From Actinospineispora acaciae DSM 45401 (GTDB lineage Bacteria > Actinomycetota > Actinomycetes > Mycobacteriales > Pseudonocardiaceae): a stretch of 64,000 nt of DNA. How positions within the stretch are numbered: the first letter of the stretch is position 1; every line of letters starts with the position of its first letter. Below, piece by piece: positions 26,305-35,402 of this stretch. The translations under genes and the position numbers were made by a program. The notes under the pieces are model-generated. The model had not been told where the DNA came from. It saw nothing but the letters and a program-made list of their open reading frames with translations, and searched no databases. The stretch spans positions 124,001 through 188,000 of the forward strand of contig NZ_JIAI01000002.1 of assembly GCF_000620785.1 (NCBI RefSeq), written 5' to 3'.

Positions 26305-27077
26305 CGAGCGGGATCGCCGGGGTGCGGGCACTGCTGGACCCGTCCCGGCTGGAGCGCGAGCCGGACGACGCCGCCGGCTACCTGGACCTGCTCGGCGACG
26401 CCGACGACCGGCCGCGCACCCTGGCCCAGCGGGCGATGCACAACAACTTCGTCGCCGCGATCTACCAGCGCTGGTGGCGTCCGAGCTTCGCGGCCGTGCT
26501 CGGGCTGGGCCCGCAGGACGAGGAAAAGCGCGACGCGGTGCGCGCTTTGGGCCTGGGCGGCGACAGGGACGGCGACGGTGAGCAGGGGCACGGACGGGTG
26601 CTCGACGTGGCGTGCGGCCCCGGCAACTTCACCCGGGCGTTCGCCGAGGCGCTGACCGGTGACGGGCTCGTCGTCGGGCTGGACGCGTCGCGGCCGATGC
26701 TGGCCCGCGCGGTCGCCGACAACGCGGTGCCCAGGGCCGGGTACCTGCGCGCGGACGCCCGGCGGCTGCCGTTCGCGGACGCCAGCTTCGACGCGGTGTG
26801 CTGCTACGCCGCGCTCTACCTGGTGCCCGAGCCGTTCACCGTGCTCGCGGAGATGCTCCGCGTGCTCGCCCCCGGCGGGCGGATCGCGCTGATGGCCAGC
26901 CGCCGCCCGTCCACCGAACCGATCCGCACCGCCGGCACCCTCCTCGCCGACCTCAACGGCCTGCGCCTGTTCGACGGCGACGAGCTGACCGCCGTGCTCC
27001 GCACCGCCGGCCTTGTCGACATCCGCCAGCGCCTCACCGGCCTGGCCCAGTTCGTCAACGCCCGCCGCCCGGGCTGA
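26301..27077 (+). CDS. SAM-dependent methyltransferase, last gene of the mce operon
   Basis: 258 residues. Class I fold: motif I VLDVACGPGNFTRAFA, acidic residue at the end of strand 2 (VVGLDASRPML), then DARRLPFADASFDAVCC and a helical N-terminal lid (AMHNNFVAAIYQRWWRPSF). GTG 26301 overlaps the Mce-associated stop, so this enzyme is translated with the lipid importer. A methyltransferase here may act on the imported lipid or its first catabolite; that is inference from coupling only. The end overlaps the convergent flavoprotein gene by 23 bases. Confidence 0.88.
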   Translation: MTSGIAGVRALLDPSRLEREPDDAAGYLDLLGDADDRPRTLAQRAMHNNFVAAIYQRWWRPSFAAVLGLGPQDEEKRDAVRALGLGGDRDGDGEQGHGRVLDVACGPGNFTRAFAEALTGDGLVVGLDASRPMLARAVADNAVPRAGYLRADARRLPFADASFDAVCCYAALYLVPEPFTVLAEMLRVLAPGGRIALMASRRPSTEPIRTAGTLLADLNGLRLFDGDELTAVLRTAGLVDIRQRLTGLAQFVNARRPG

Positions 27078-28491
27078 GCGCCGCGAGCAGCTCCTCCGCC
27101 GTGGGCTGCGCCATCGGCGGCGCGCCGTCCATCTCCGCGAGCGCGCCCCGCACCGCGGCGATCACCCGAGCGTCCCGGTAGACGTCCTCCGGTCGCCGCC
27201 CGAGCATGCCCATGACCGTGAAGTAGCCGCGGAACGCGACCGGGTCGACGGGCGAAGCCTTGCGCAGCTCGGCGAACGTGATCCGGTCGACGCCCGACGG
27301 CGCCGGCCGGGGCGCCGGGTCGCCGAGCACCGTGTGCCGCAGCCGCGCGAGCAGCTCGGCGTCGCCGACGGCCTGGTCGGCGAACCAGGGCTCGATGTTC
27401 TCGGCGATGGCCCTGTCCACGGCATGGGTCTGCAGCAGCGGGTCGTCGGCGTGCTCGTCCAGGATCTCGACCAGGTCCGACACGTTGCGCATGATCATGC
27501 TCAGCCCCCGGCCGAAGGTCGGGTTGGTGGTGCACAGCGAGTCGCCGATGACGTGCAGCCCGAGCACCACCGGCCGCCCGTCCACCACCAGCCGGCGCAG
27601 CGTGTTGTGCAGCCCGCCCATCACCGCGACGTCGGTGATCGGCTCCAGCCCGTCCAGCCACGCGGCGTAGTACGGGACGGTGCGCAGCGCCGAGGTGAAC
27701 ACATCGGGGTCGCGCGCGGGGCGGAACCTCCTGTCGACGGCCAGCGGCACCAACCCCAGCTGCATGGTGTCGTTGTCGCCACCCCAGAGCCCGATGACGA
27801 ACTGGTCGAGCGGCACGACAGTGCGCGTCGTGGTCGGCCCCGGGAGCACCCCGCCGGGGCGCACCCGGTACTGCCGGCTGTAGTAGGCCAGCCCGCACTC
27901 GGCCACCGCCGTCGTGGACCGGCGCGCGCCCAGCTCGTCCAGCCACCGGTCCAGCGCGGAGCGCCGCCCGGACGCGTCGAGCACCAGGTCGGCGGTCAGC
28001 TCGGCGCGCTCGGTGCGGACCCCGACCACCCTCGGCGGGTCACCGGGCACGGCCCGCAGCCCGACCACCCGCTCGCCGCCGCGCAGCGTCACCCCGGGCT
28101 CGACCGCCGCCGCCCGCCGCAGCACCCAGTCGATCGTCGCCCGGCGGGTCATGAGCAGCGTCAATCGCTCGTCGCCCGGCCGGGCGGAGCGGTCCGGCAG
28201 GCTCGCCGGCATCTGCGAGGCCAGCGACGCCTCGACCACCCCCGCGTCGAGCATCGCCCGGTACACGTCGGGCAGCCGCTCGCTCATCAGCTGCCGGCAC
28301 AGCGCCAGCACCACGTGCGGCTGGGCGAGCTGCGGCGCGGTGGCGCGGAACGCCTCGGCCGCGGCGGCCTCCACGTCGGCGGCCGGTTCGAGGCGCTCGC
28401 GCTCGAGCACCACCACCTCGTGACCCGCCCGCCCGAGCATGATCGCGGCGATCAGGCCGCCCGCGCTCCCACCGACCACCAGGATCTTCAT
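27055..28491 (-). CDS. FAD-dependent oxidoreductase, aromatic hydroxylase-like
   Basis: 478 residues. The FAD-binding start is VVGGSAGGLIAAIMLGRAGHEVVVLERE; a later LDASGRRSALDRWL corresponds to the DG motif area, and VLGLHVIGDSLCTTNPTFGRGLS is the second FAD site (usual GDAxxxxxP replaced by GDSLCTTNP). It groups with para-hydroxybenzoate-hydroxylase-like or geranylgeranyl-reductase-like enzymes. ATG 28491 lies nine bases after the AraC gene stop, with GAGGGGG upstream, so the two form an operon. Substrate unknown. Confidence 0.85.
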   Translation of the reverse strand: MKILVVGGSAGGLIAAIMLGRAGHEVVVLERERLEPAADVEAAAAEAFRATAPQLAQPHVVLALCRQLMSERLPDVYRAMLDAGVVEASLASQMPASLPDRSARPGDERLTLLMTRRATIDWVLRRAAAVEPGVTLRGGERVVGLRAVPGDPPRVVGVRTERAELTADLVLDASGRRSALDRWLDELGARRSTTAVAECGLAYYSRQYRVRPGGVLPGPTTTRTVVPLDQFVIGLWGGDNDTMQLGLVPLAVDRRFRPARDPDVFTSALRTVPYYAAWLDGLEPITDVAVMGGLHNTLRRLVVDGRPVVLGLHVIGDSLCTTNPTFGRGLSMIMRNVSDLVEILDEHADDPLLQTHAVDRAIAENIEPWFADQAVGDAELLARLRHTVLGDPAPRPAPSGVDRITFAELRKASPVDPVAFRGYFTVMGMLGRRPEDVYRDARVIAAVRGALAEMDGAPPMAQPTAEELLAALSPGGGR

Positions 28492-28500
28492 GACGCCCCC

Positions 28501-29268
28501 TCACACCGACGCTGACATCGTCTCGGACAGGTACGCGCCCGGCGGCATCCCCACCGTGCGGCGGAACGCGGCCAGGAACGCGCTGGCGGTGGCGTAGCCC
28601 ACGGCGTGCGCCACCCGGGACACCGGCTCGCCCTCGGCCAGCAGCGGCAGCGCCGTCCACATCCGCAGGTTTGTCCGCCAGCGCTCGAAGCTGGTGCCGG
28701 TCTCGGCCACGAACAGCCGGCTCAGGGTGCGCGGGCTGGTGCCGGCCAGCCGGGCGAACCCGGCCAGGCCGCGCCGGTCGGAAGGATCCTCGCGCAGCGC
28801 GTTCGCCACGGCCGCGGCACGGGGATCGGCCGGTATGCGCACCTCCAGCGGGGCTGCGGGCAGCGGCTCCAGCACGTCCAGCAGCACCGCCTCGGCGTGT
28901 GCGCGCCGCCGCTCGCCCAGGTCGTCCCGCCCGAGGTAGCCGATCAGCTCGGCGAACAGCGCCCCCGCCGCGAGCACCGTGGGCCGCCGCCAGTCCGGCG
29001 AGCCGTGACCGTCCGCCAGGTAGATGCCGGTCAGCAGCGCCTTGCGGGACGCCCCCGTCCTGTGCACCACGCCGCTGGGCATCCACAGCGCCCTGGTCGG
29101 CGGCAGCACCCACTGCTGGTCGGCCACCGCGACCCCGACCACGCCCCTCGGCGACCAGAGCACCTGCGATTGCGGGTGCGAGTGCGCCGGGAACCAGGCG
29201 CCGGTGTCCAGCGGGTACCTGCCGACGACGATCGCCGTCGACCCCACCACCGCGGGCACACCCGTCAC
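28501..29268 (-). CDS. AraC-family transcriptional regulator
   Basis: About 255 residues from GTG 29268; in-frame upstream starts back to 29343 are possible. An N-terminal cupin-like sensor has HSHPQSQVLWSPRGVVGV and WMPSGVVHRTG. Two C-terminal helix-turn-helix motifs follow: LAGFARLAGTSPRTLSRLFVAETG and VSRVAHAVGYATASAFLAAFRRTVG, ending PPGAYL. It is the first gene of an operon with the flavoprotein and probably controls it. It faces the methyltransferase gene across about 100 bases. Confidence 0.88.
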   Translation of the reverse strand: MTGVPAVVGSTAIVVGRYPLDTGAWFPAHSHPQSQVLWSPRGVVGVAVADQQWVLPPTRALWMPSGVVHRTGASRKALLTGIYLADGHGSPDWRRPTVLAAGALFAELIGYLGRDDLGERRRAHAEAVLLDVLEPLPAAPLEVRIPADPRAAAVANALREDPSDRRGLAGFARLAGTSPRTLSRLFVAETGTSFERWRTNLRMWTALPLLAEGEPVSRVAHAVGYATASAFLAAFRRTVGMPPGAYLSETMSASV

Positions 29269-29369
29269 GCTGCCGAGTCTGCCGCCCGCCCTGCCCTTGG
29301 CGTCAACTCGATATCGTCTGGCGTCAGGGCGCATTGCCGCCAACCCCGGCGCCCGGTTGGCTGGCCGGC

Positions 29370-29927
29370 ATGCCGATGAACCTGCTGCACCGCAAGCTCT
29401 GCGCGTCCCGCCGATGGGCGCGCATGGTGGCCGAGCACCTGCCGCCCTCGCTGGACGGCATCGACCTCGGCGACGACGTGCTGGAGATCGGCCCCGGCTT
29501 CGGCGCGACCACCCGCGTGCTGGTCGACCTGGTACCCCGGCTGACCGCGCTGGAGATCGACGCCGACTCGGTGCGCGGGCTGCGCGGCGAGTTCGGCGAC
29601 CGGGTGGAGATCGTGCACGGCGACGGCACCCGCATGCCGTTCCCGGACGGCAGGTTCTCCGCCGTCGTGTGCTTCACCATGCTGCACCACGTGCCCTCAC
29701 CCGACCTGCAGGACAAGCTGTTCGCCGAGGCCCGGCGGGTGCTGCGCCCGGACGGGCTGTTCCGGGGCGTGGACAGCCAGCCGAGCCTGATGTTCCGGCT
29801 GCTGCACATCGGCGACACCATGGTCGTGCTCGACCCCGCCACCCTGGCCGGCCGCCTGCAACAAGCCGGGTTCGCCGAGGCCACCGTGCACCCCGCCGAC
29901 GGGATCCTGGCGTTCACCGCCCACTAG
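29370..29927 (+). CDS. Class I SAM-dependent methyltransferase
   Basis: 185 residues, short for the family. Motif I VLEIGPGFGATTRVLVD, acidic strand 2 ALEIDADSVRGL, then HGDGTRMPFPDGRFSAVVCFTMLHHV. The start ATG 29370 gives MPMNLLHRKLCASRRWARMV; an ATG at 29376 is also possible. The N-terminal basic helix resembles small lipid or quinone methyltransferases. It ends four bases into the oppositely read kinase gene. Confidence 0.85.
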   Translation: MPMNLLHRKLCASRRWARMVAEHLPPSLDGIDLGDDVLEIGPGFGATTRVLVDLVPRLTALEIDADSVRGLRGEFGDRVEIVHGDGTRMPFPDGRFSAVVCFTMLHHVPSPDLQDKLFAEARRVLRPDGLFRGVDSQPSLMFRLLHIGDTMVVLDPATLAGRLQQAGFAEATVHPADGILAFTAH

Positions 29928-31312
29928 TCCGGCATCGGGACGCCCAGCTCGGCGGCCCGGGCGGCGGCGTCCGCGGGGAAGATGTTGCGCAGCACGAACG
30001 GGTCGGCGGACAGCACCCAGCCGGGCGCGAGCGCGCGCGAGTAGCGCTCGAAGTAGATCAGCTGCTTGGCGAACAGGGTCAGCTCCGGCGGGTTCTCCCC
30101 GCTGAACTGGCGCGCGGTGGACAGCAGCATGTCGATGATCTTGCGGGTGTCCAGCCGGGCCAGCGGGACGTCCAGCAGCGGGCCGAACACCGTGCGCAGC
30201 GCCAGCCCGAGCTGGGCGTCGGTGCCCACCTCCGGGTCGAGCACGCCGAGATCGCGCAGCCCGCGCGCCACCCGCTCGAAGTCGCGGTCGAACACCGTGG
30301 TGTACAGCGCGTCGCGCAGCAGTGCGCGCCAGCACGGCGCCAGCTCGCCCATGATGCCGAAGTCCAGGAACGCCAGCCGCCCGTCGTCGAGCACCCAGAT
30401 GTTGCCGGCGTGCGCGTCACCGTGGAACGGCCCGTGCACCGCCGCCGCCTCCAGCCAGGCCTTCACCCCGCGCCGCAGCGCCAGCCCGCCGTCCACGCCG
30501 CGCGCGGCCAGCTCGGCCGGCCGGTCCAGCGGCGTGCCGTACAGCCGCTGCATGCAGATCACCCTCGGCGAGCAGTACCGCCAGTGCACCTCGGGCACCG
30601 TCACGTGCTCGTTGTCCCCGAACGCGGCGACGGCGCCGCCGAAGCGCTCCTGGTTGCGCGCCTCCAGGGCGAAGTTGAGCTCCTGGCAGGTCACCTCGTA
30701 GAGCTGCTCCACGATGCCCGCCAGGCTGATCAGCCGGACCAGCTCCACCCGCCCGTCCAGCCGGTGCGCCAGCCGGTACATGATCCGCAGGTCGACGATC
30801 ATCCGCCGGCCGATGCCCGGGCGCTGGACCTTGAGCACGGCGGGCCGGCCGTCCGGCAGCACGCAGGCGTGCACCTGCGCGATGGAGGCCGAGGCCAGCG
30901 GCGCGTCGTCGAACTCGGCGAACAGCTCGGACACCGGGCGGCCCAGCTCCTCGGCCACCAGCCGCCTGGCCCGCGCGGCCGGGAACGGCGGCATGTCGTC
31001 CAGGCAGCGCCCGGCCGCCTCGCTCAGCGGGTACGGGAACAGCCCCGGCGAGGACGCCATCAGCTGCCCGAGCTTGACGAACATCGGACCCAGCCGGCCG
31101 AACGCGTCGATGGCGCCGTCCGAGAGCGCCTCCGCCCGGGTGCGTCCCCCGTGACGACCGAGCGCCCACCGCAGCCAGGCCCGGAGCAGCCCGCCGCCGA
31201 GCACCGCGCAGACCACCACGATCCGACCCAGCTCCGCCAGCCCGAACCGGTCCAGGGGCGGCCGCCGAACCCCCAACGCCTCGGCCGGCGGCCCGGCCGC
31301 GGTTTCGGGCAC
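29924..31312 (-). CDS. AarF/UbiB (ABC1) family atypical kinase
   Basis: 462 residues. ABC1 kinase signature elements are all visible: KLGQLMASSPGLFP near the N-terminus (the KxGQ motif that replaces a normal P-loop), ASASIAQVHACVLPDG, AVLKVQRPGI with the ATP-site Lys, GPFHGDAHAGNIWV in the catalytic loop and AFLDFGIMG as the metal motif. A hydrophobic segment (LGRIVVVCAVLGGGLLRAWL) is at the start. Such proteins support quinone or lipid metabolism. GTG 31312 follows the TetR stop by five bases, so both belong to one leftward operon. Confidence 0.92.
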   Translation of the reverse strand: MPETAAGPPAEALGVRRPPLDRFGLAELGRIVVVCAVLGGGLLRAWLRWALGRHGGRTRAEALSDGAIDAFGRLGPMFVKLGQLMASSPGLFPYPLSEAAGRCLDDMPPFPAARARRLVAEELGRPVSELFAEFDDAPLASASIAQVHACVLPDGRPAVLKVQRPGIGRRMIVDLRIMYRLAHRLDGRVELVRLISLAGIVEQLYEVTCQELNFALEARNQERFGGAVAAFGDNEHVTVPEVHWRYCSPRVICMQRLYGTPLDRPAELAARGVDGGLALRRGVKAWLEAAAVHGPFHGDAHAGNIWVLDDGRLAFLDFGIMGELAPCWRALLRDALYTTVFDRDFERVARGLRDLGVLDPEVGTDAQLGLALRTVFGPLLDVPLARLDTRKIIDMLLSTARQFSGENPPELTLFAKQLIYFERYSRALAPGWVLSADPFVLRNIFPADAAARAAELGVPMPD

Positions 31313-31317
31313 CGGCG

Positions 31318-31998
31318 TCAGCGCGGCCGGCGGCGCCGCGCCGTCGGAGGCTGCTCGGGCGGGGTGAGCGCCGGGATGAGCAGCTCGCCGAGGAAGTCCT
31401 CCAGCTCGCCGGGCGGCTCGATCAGGATCAGCGACGCGGTGATCCGCACCAGCCACTGGGCCAGCATCACCGGGTCGCGCCGTGCCAGGTTGCCGGTGCC
31501 GATGGCCAGGCTGACCAGCGGCACGAACGCCGCCGTGGTGCGCTCCAGCAGGTTCGGCACGTCGCGGGCCACGAACGAGCCGATCAGGTCGCGCTCGTCG
31601 GCGAGCATCTTGGCCAGCACCGGGTGCGCCCGCGCCTCGCGGACCAGGGTGGCGATCAGGTCCACCACCGAGCGGGGGCCGATCGGGAACTCGATCCGGC
31701 CGGGCAGCGTGCTGAGCAGCCGGTGCGAGTCCCTGGCCGCCAACAGCATGGCCTGCTGCTCGATGTTGCCGACCTGGCGGTACACGGTGGTCCGGTTCAC
31801 GCCCAGCTCGGTCGCGACGTCCTGTACGGAGGTCCGCCGCACCCCGTAGCGGGCGAAGCAGCGCGAGGTCGCATCCAGGAACGGGTCCAGCGACGCGGGC
31901 GGTGGCGGTGGCATCCCCGGCATCGAGGCCGAGAGCGGCAGCACCGACGGGGAGTCCACCCCTCGTTCCTCCGGGTCTGTCGAGGTGATCCGTGACAT
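31318..31998 (-). CDS. TetR-family regulator of the oxygenase region
   Basis: 226 residues from ATG 31998; an in-frame frame extends to 32076 but would start inside the promoter. A Pro-rich leader is followed by the DNA-binding module (LDATSRCFARYGVRRTSVQDVATELGVNRTTVYRQVG) and a helical ligand domain. It is divergent from the diiron oxygenase operon across 136 bases with an inverted repeat, and is followed by the AarF kinase. It likely represses both directions. Confidence 0.88.
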   Translation of the reverse strand: MSRITSTDPEERGVDSPSVLPLSASMPGMPPPPPASLDPFLDATSRCFARYGVRRTSVQDVATELGVNRTTVYRQVGNIEQQAMLLAARDSHRLLSTLPGRIEFPIGPRSVVDLIATLVREARAHPVLAKMLADERDLIGSFVARDVPNLLERTTAAFVPLVSLAIGTGNLARRDPVMLAQWLVRITASLILIEPPGELEDFLGELLIPALTPPEQPPTARRRRPR

Positions 31999-32049
31999 GA
32001 CAACCCTATCGAGTAGGCCGGAGCGGCAGCGACCGCGCTTGCACCCGGC

Positions 32050-32075
32050 TGCAACTATAGAGCAGAATTGTTGCA
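32050..32075. promoter_or_regulatory. Inverted repeat in the TetR/oxygenase promoter
   Basis: TGCAAC (32050-32055) is mirrored by GTTGCA (32070-32075) with 14 bases between, including TATAG, the only AT-rich patch of the gap. A further TTGCA at 32039-32043 pairs with TGCAA at 32050-32054. The place, midway between divergent starts at 31998 and 32135, suits a TetR operator. Binding is inferred. Confidence 0.5.
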
Positions 32076-32134
32076 CTGTGGCCGTCCGATGGACGGCGGA
32101 GGCGACCGAGCGCGGTCAAGGAGGCGTAGCGGCC

Positions 32135-33061
32135 ATGACAGAGACAACACCGATCTCACGTCGGGAGAAGACCGCCGAGCGGCTGCTCAAGTCGTCGGCC
32201 GCGCGCTCCTACGACCCCGAGATCGACATCGACTGGTCCGCGCCGCTGGCCGAGGACAAGTACTTCCTGCCCGAGCACCGGGTCTCGCTCTACGGCACCG
32301 AGCTGTGGGACCGGCTGAGCCCGGAGCAGCGGGTCGAGCTGGGCAAGCACGAGATCATCAGCATCACCAGCTTCGGCATCTACGCCGAGGTCGCGCTGAT
32401 GCACCTGTTGCTCAAGGTGGTCACCGACGGCGACCCGACCACCCGGCACGCCCAGTACGCGCTGACCGAGGTGGCCGACGAGTGCCGGCACTCCACCATG
32501 TTCGGCCGGGGCATCGAGAAGTCCGGCGTGAAGCCCTACCTGGCGCCGTGGTGGTTCCGGCACCTGCTCAACCTCGCGCTGCTGCTGCCCATCGGCCCTG
32601 CCACCTACGGCGGCACCCTGCTGGTCGAGGAGGTCACCGACCGGCTGCAGCGCGAGTCGCTGGCCGACGAGGACATCCAGCCGACCATCCGCATGATCAA
32701 CCGGATCCACGTGCTGGAGGAGGCGCGGCACATCTCGTTCGCCCGCGCCGAGGTGACCCGGATGACGTCGATCCTGCGGCGCAGCGTGCTGGGGCGCGTG
32801 GTGCTGGCCGCCAACCGGCTGGGCCTGGCGCTGGCCGCGCCCGGGCTGGTGCGGCTGATGCTGCACCCGGACGTGTACCGCGCGGTCGGGCTGGACCCGA
32901 AGCAGGCCCGCAAGGTGGCCAAGGCCAACCCGCACCACCGGGAGAGCGTGCGCTGGATGGGGGAGCGGATGGTCAACTTCCTCACCGAGGCCGGCATGAT
33001 CAAGGGACCGCTGACCAAGGCGCTGTGGCGCCGGTCCCTGCTGCTCGGCGCCGGCCGATGA
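32135..33061 (+). CDS. Diiron oxygenase, AurF-like
   Basis: 308 residues, helical. Two carboxylate/histidine metal motifs are visible: EVADECRHSTMF near residue 113 and LEEARHISFARAE near 195, with an earlier Glu-rich helix (HEIISITSFGIYAEVALMHLLL). This matches the AurF-type ferritin-like oxygenases, which oxidise amines or hydrocarbons. ATG 32135 has an AAGGAGG site. The stop overlaps the monooxygenase start (ATGA). An electron-transfer partner is not coded here. Confidence 0.88.
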   Translation: MTETTPISRREKTAERLLKSSAARSYDPEIDIDWSAPLAEDKYFLPEHRVSLYGTELWDRLSPEQRVELGKHEIISITSFGIYAEVALMHLLLKVVTDGDPTTRHAQYALTEVADECRHSTMFGRGIEKSGVKPYLAPWWFRHLLNLALLLPIGPATYGGTLLVEEVTDRLQRESLADEDIQPTIRMINRIHVLEEARHISFARAEVTRMTSILRRSVLGRVVLAANRLGLALAAPGLVRLMLHPDVYRAVGLDPKQARKVAKANPHHRESVRWMGERMVNFLTEAGMIKGPLTKALWRRSLLLGAGR

Positions 33062-34563
33062 GCCTGGTTGAAGTCGAGACCGCGATCGTCGGATCCGGGT
33101 TCTCCGGGCTCGGCATGGGGATGGCGCTGGTCCGCGCCGGCCGCCGCGACTTCGTCATCCTGGAGAAGGCCGACGACGTCGGCGGCACCTGGCGGGACAA
33201 CAGCTACCCGGGGTGCGCCTGTGACATCCAGTCGCACATGTACTCCTACTCGTTCGAGGGCAACCCGGACTGGTCGCGGCTGTTCTCCGGGCAGGCCGAG
33301 ATCTGGGACTACCTGCGCCGGCTGACCGACAAGTACGGGCTGCGCCGCTACATCAGGTTCGGCGCCGAGGTCACCGGCGCGAGCTGGGACGCCGACCAGG
33401 CCCGCTGGACGCTGCGCACCGGCGACGGGCAGGAGTACCGCGCCCGGTTCCTGGTCGCCGGCGTCGGCGCGCTGCACATCCCGAACGTCCCCGAGCTGCC
33501 CGGCATCGAGCGGTTCACCGGCACCGCCTTCCACTCCGCCAAGTGGGACCACGACTACCCGCTGGCCGGCAAGCGGGTGGCGGTGGTCGGGACCGGCGCG
33601 AGCGCCATCCAGTTCGTGCCGGAGATCGCCGGCCAGGTGGCGAAGCTGACCCTGTTCCAGCGCAGCGCGCCGTGGGTGCTGCCCAAGGCCGACGGCCCAC
33701 TGCCCGGTTGGGCGAAGACGCTGTTCCGGGCGTTCCCGCCGGCGCGACGGCTGTTCCGTTCCGCCGTCTACTGGCTCAACGAGTCGCTCGCGGTCGGCCT
33801 CAACGGCCACCCCGAGCTGCTGCGCGCCGGCGAACGGCTCGGCCGCCGGCACCTCGCGCGCCAGGTCCGCGACCCGGAGCTGCGCGAGAAGCTGATGCCG
33901 CGCTACACCCTGGGCTGCAAGCGGATGCTGATGTCCAACACCTACTACCCGGCGCTGGCCGGCCCGAACGCCGAGGTCGTCACCTCCGGCGTCGCCGAGG
34001 TCCGGGAGCGGTCGATCGTGGACGGCGACGGCGTCGAGCACGAGGTGGACGCCATCATCTACGGCACCGGGTTCCACGTCACCGACTCGTTCGACTACCT
34101 GGACATCAAGGGCCGCGACGGCCGCGACCTGGCCGGCGAGTGGCGCAGCCACGGCATCCAGACCCACCTCGGCATCACCGTCTCCGGCTTCCCGAACCTG
34201 TTCTTCCTGCTCGGCCCGAACACCGGCCTCGGGCACAACTCGGTGGTCTTCATGATCGAGTCGCAGATCCGGTACGCGCTGGCCGCGATGGACCTGACCC
34301 GCAAGCATGGTGCGGACGCCATCGAGGTGCGGACCAGCGCGCAGGCCGACTTCAACCGGGACATCCAGCGCAGGCTGGCCAGGGGCGTCTGGAGTACCGG
34401 CGGGTGTACGAACTGGTACCTGGACGCCAAGGGGGTGAACCGGACCATCTGGCCCGGTATGACCTGGCGCTACTGGCTGGCCACCCGCACCGTGCACCCG
34501 GGAGACTTCGAGCTGGTCGCCGCCAACACCGGCCGGCCGGAGCGGGAGAAGGTGGAAGCATGA
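33058..34563 (+). CDS. Flavin-binding monooxygenase, Baeyer-Villiger type
   Basis: 501 residues. Two Rossmann motifs, GSGFSG at 12-17 and GTGASA near 178-183, flank the Baeyer-Villiger fingerprint, FTGTAFHSAKWD at 153-164. The enzyme should use NADPH and O2 to insert oxygen next to a carbonyl or to hydroxylate. The length is usual. It is coupled to the diiron oxygenase upstream and the SDR downstream by 4-base overlaps, so the three act together, plausibly hydroxylation, oxidation to a ketone, and oxygen insertion on a lipid or steroid-like substrate. Confidence 0.93.
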   Translation: MSLVEVETAIVGSGFSGLGMGMALVRAGRRDFVILEKADDVGGTWRDNSYPGCACDIQSHMYSYSFEGNPDWSRLFSGQAEIWDYLRRLTDKYGLRRYIRFGAEVTGASWDADQARWTLRTGDGQEYRARFLVAGVGALHIPNVPELPGIERFTGTAFHSAKWDHDYPLAGKRVAVVGTGASAIQFVPEIAGQVAKLTLFQRSAPWVLPKADGPLPGWAKTLFRAFPPARRLFRSAVYWLNESLAVGLNGHPELLRAGERLGRRHLARQVRDPELREKLMPRYTLGCKRMLMSNTYYPALAGPNAEVVTSGVAEVRERSIVDGDGVEHEVDAIIYGTGFHVTDSFDYLDIKGRDGRDLAGEWRSHGIQTHLGITVSGFPNLFFLLGPNTGLGHNSVVFMIESQIRYALAAMDLTRKHGADAIEVRTSAQADFNRDIQRRLARGVWSTGGCTNWYLDAKGVNRTIWPGMTWRYWLATRTVHPGDFELVAANTGRPEREKVEA

Positions 34564-35402
34564 AGCACTTCGCCGATCGGGTAGCGGTGATCACGGGGGC
34601 GGGCTCCGGCATCGGGCGGGCGCTGGCCATCGAGCTGGCCGGCAAGGGCGCGCGGCTGGCGCTGTCCGACATCGACGAGGCGGCGGTCGCGGACACGGCG
34701 GCCGCCTGCGAGAAGCTGGGCACGAAGGCCAAGAGCTACCGCCTGGACGTGGCGGACCGGGCGGCGGTGACCGCGCACGCCGACGAGGTGGCTGCCGAGT
34801 TCGGCACCGTCAACCTCGTGGTGAACAACGCCGGCGTGGCCGCGATGGCCACCGTCGAGGAGATGAGCTACCAGGACCTGGACTGGATCGTCGGGATCAA
34901 CTTCTGGGGCGTGGTGCACGGCACCAAGGCGTTCCTGCCGCACCTGATCGCCTCCGGCGACGGCCACCTGGTGAACCTGTCCAGCGTGTTCGGCCTCGTC
35001 GGGGTGCCCACCCAGAGCGCCTACAACGCCACCAAGTTCGCGGTGCGCGGGTTCACCGAGGCGCTGCGCCAGGAGATGCTCATCGAGCGCCGCCCGGTCG
35101 GGGTGAGCTGCGTGCACCCCGGCGGGATCCGGACGAACATCGCCCGCGACGCGCGCGACGCCGGCGACAGCACCGCCCAGCAGCGCGCCGCCGACTTCGC
35201 CAAGATCGCCCGCACCACCCCGGAGGAGGCGGCGCGGACCATCCTGCGCGGCGTCGAGCGCAACAAGCCGCGCATCCTGATCGGCGCCGACGCCTACGTG
35301 ATCGACGCGATTCCCCGCGTGCTCGGCGCGTCCTACCAGCGGCTGCTGGCGACGGGCGTGCGCCTGGCGCGGCGGTTCAACCTCCCCGTCGGCGGCTTGT
35401 GA
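34560..35402 (+). CDS. Short-chain dehydrogenase of the oxygenase operon
   Basis: 280 residues. Cofactor motif TGAGSGIG near 12-19, NNAG, catalytic Ser in LVNLSSVFG and Tyr/Lys in YNATKFAVRG. The C-terminal part (RTTPEEAARTILRGVERNKPRILIG) is typical of mycobacterial SDRs paired with Baeyer-Villiger enzymes. The start overlaps the monooxygenase stop and its stop overlaps the DUF4873 start (TGATG). Confidence 0.92.
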   Translation: MKHFADRVAVITGAGSGIGRALAIELAGKGARLALSDIDEAAVADTAAACEKLGTKAKSYRLDVADRAAVTAHADEVAAEFGTVNLVVNNAGVAAMATVEEMSYQDLDWIVGINFWGVVHGTKAFLPHLIASGDGHLVNLSSVFGLVGVPTQSAYNATKFAVRGFTEALRQEMLIERRPVGVSCVHPGGIRTNIARDARDAGDSTAQQRAADFAKIARTTPEEAARTILRGVERNKPRILIGADAYVIDAIPRVLGASYQRLLATGVRLARRFNLPVGGL

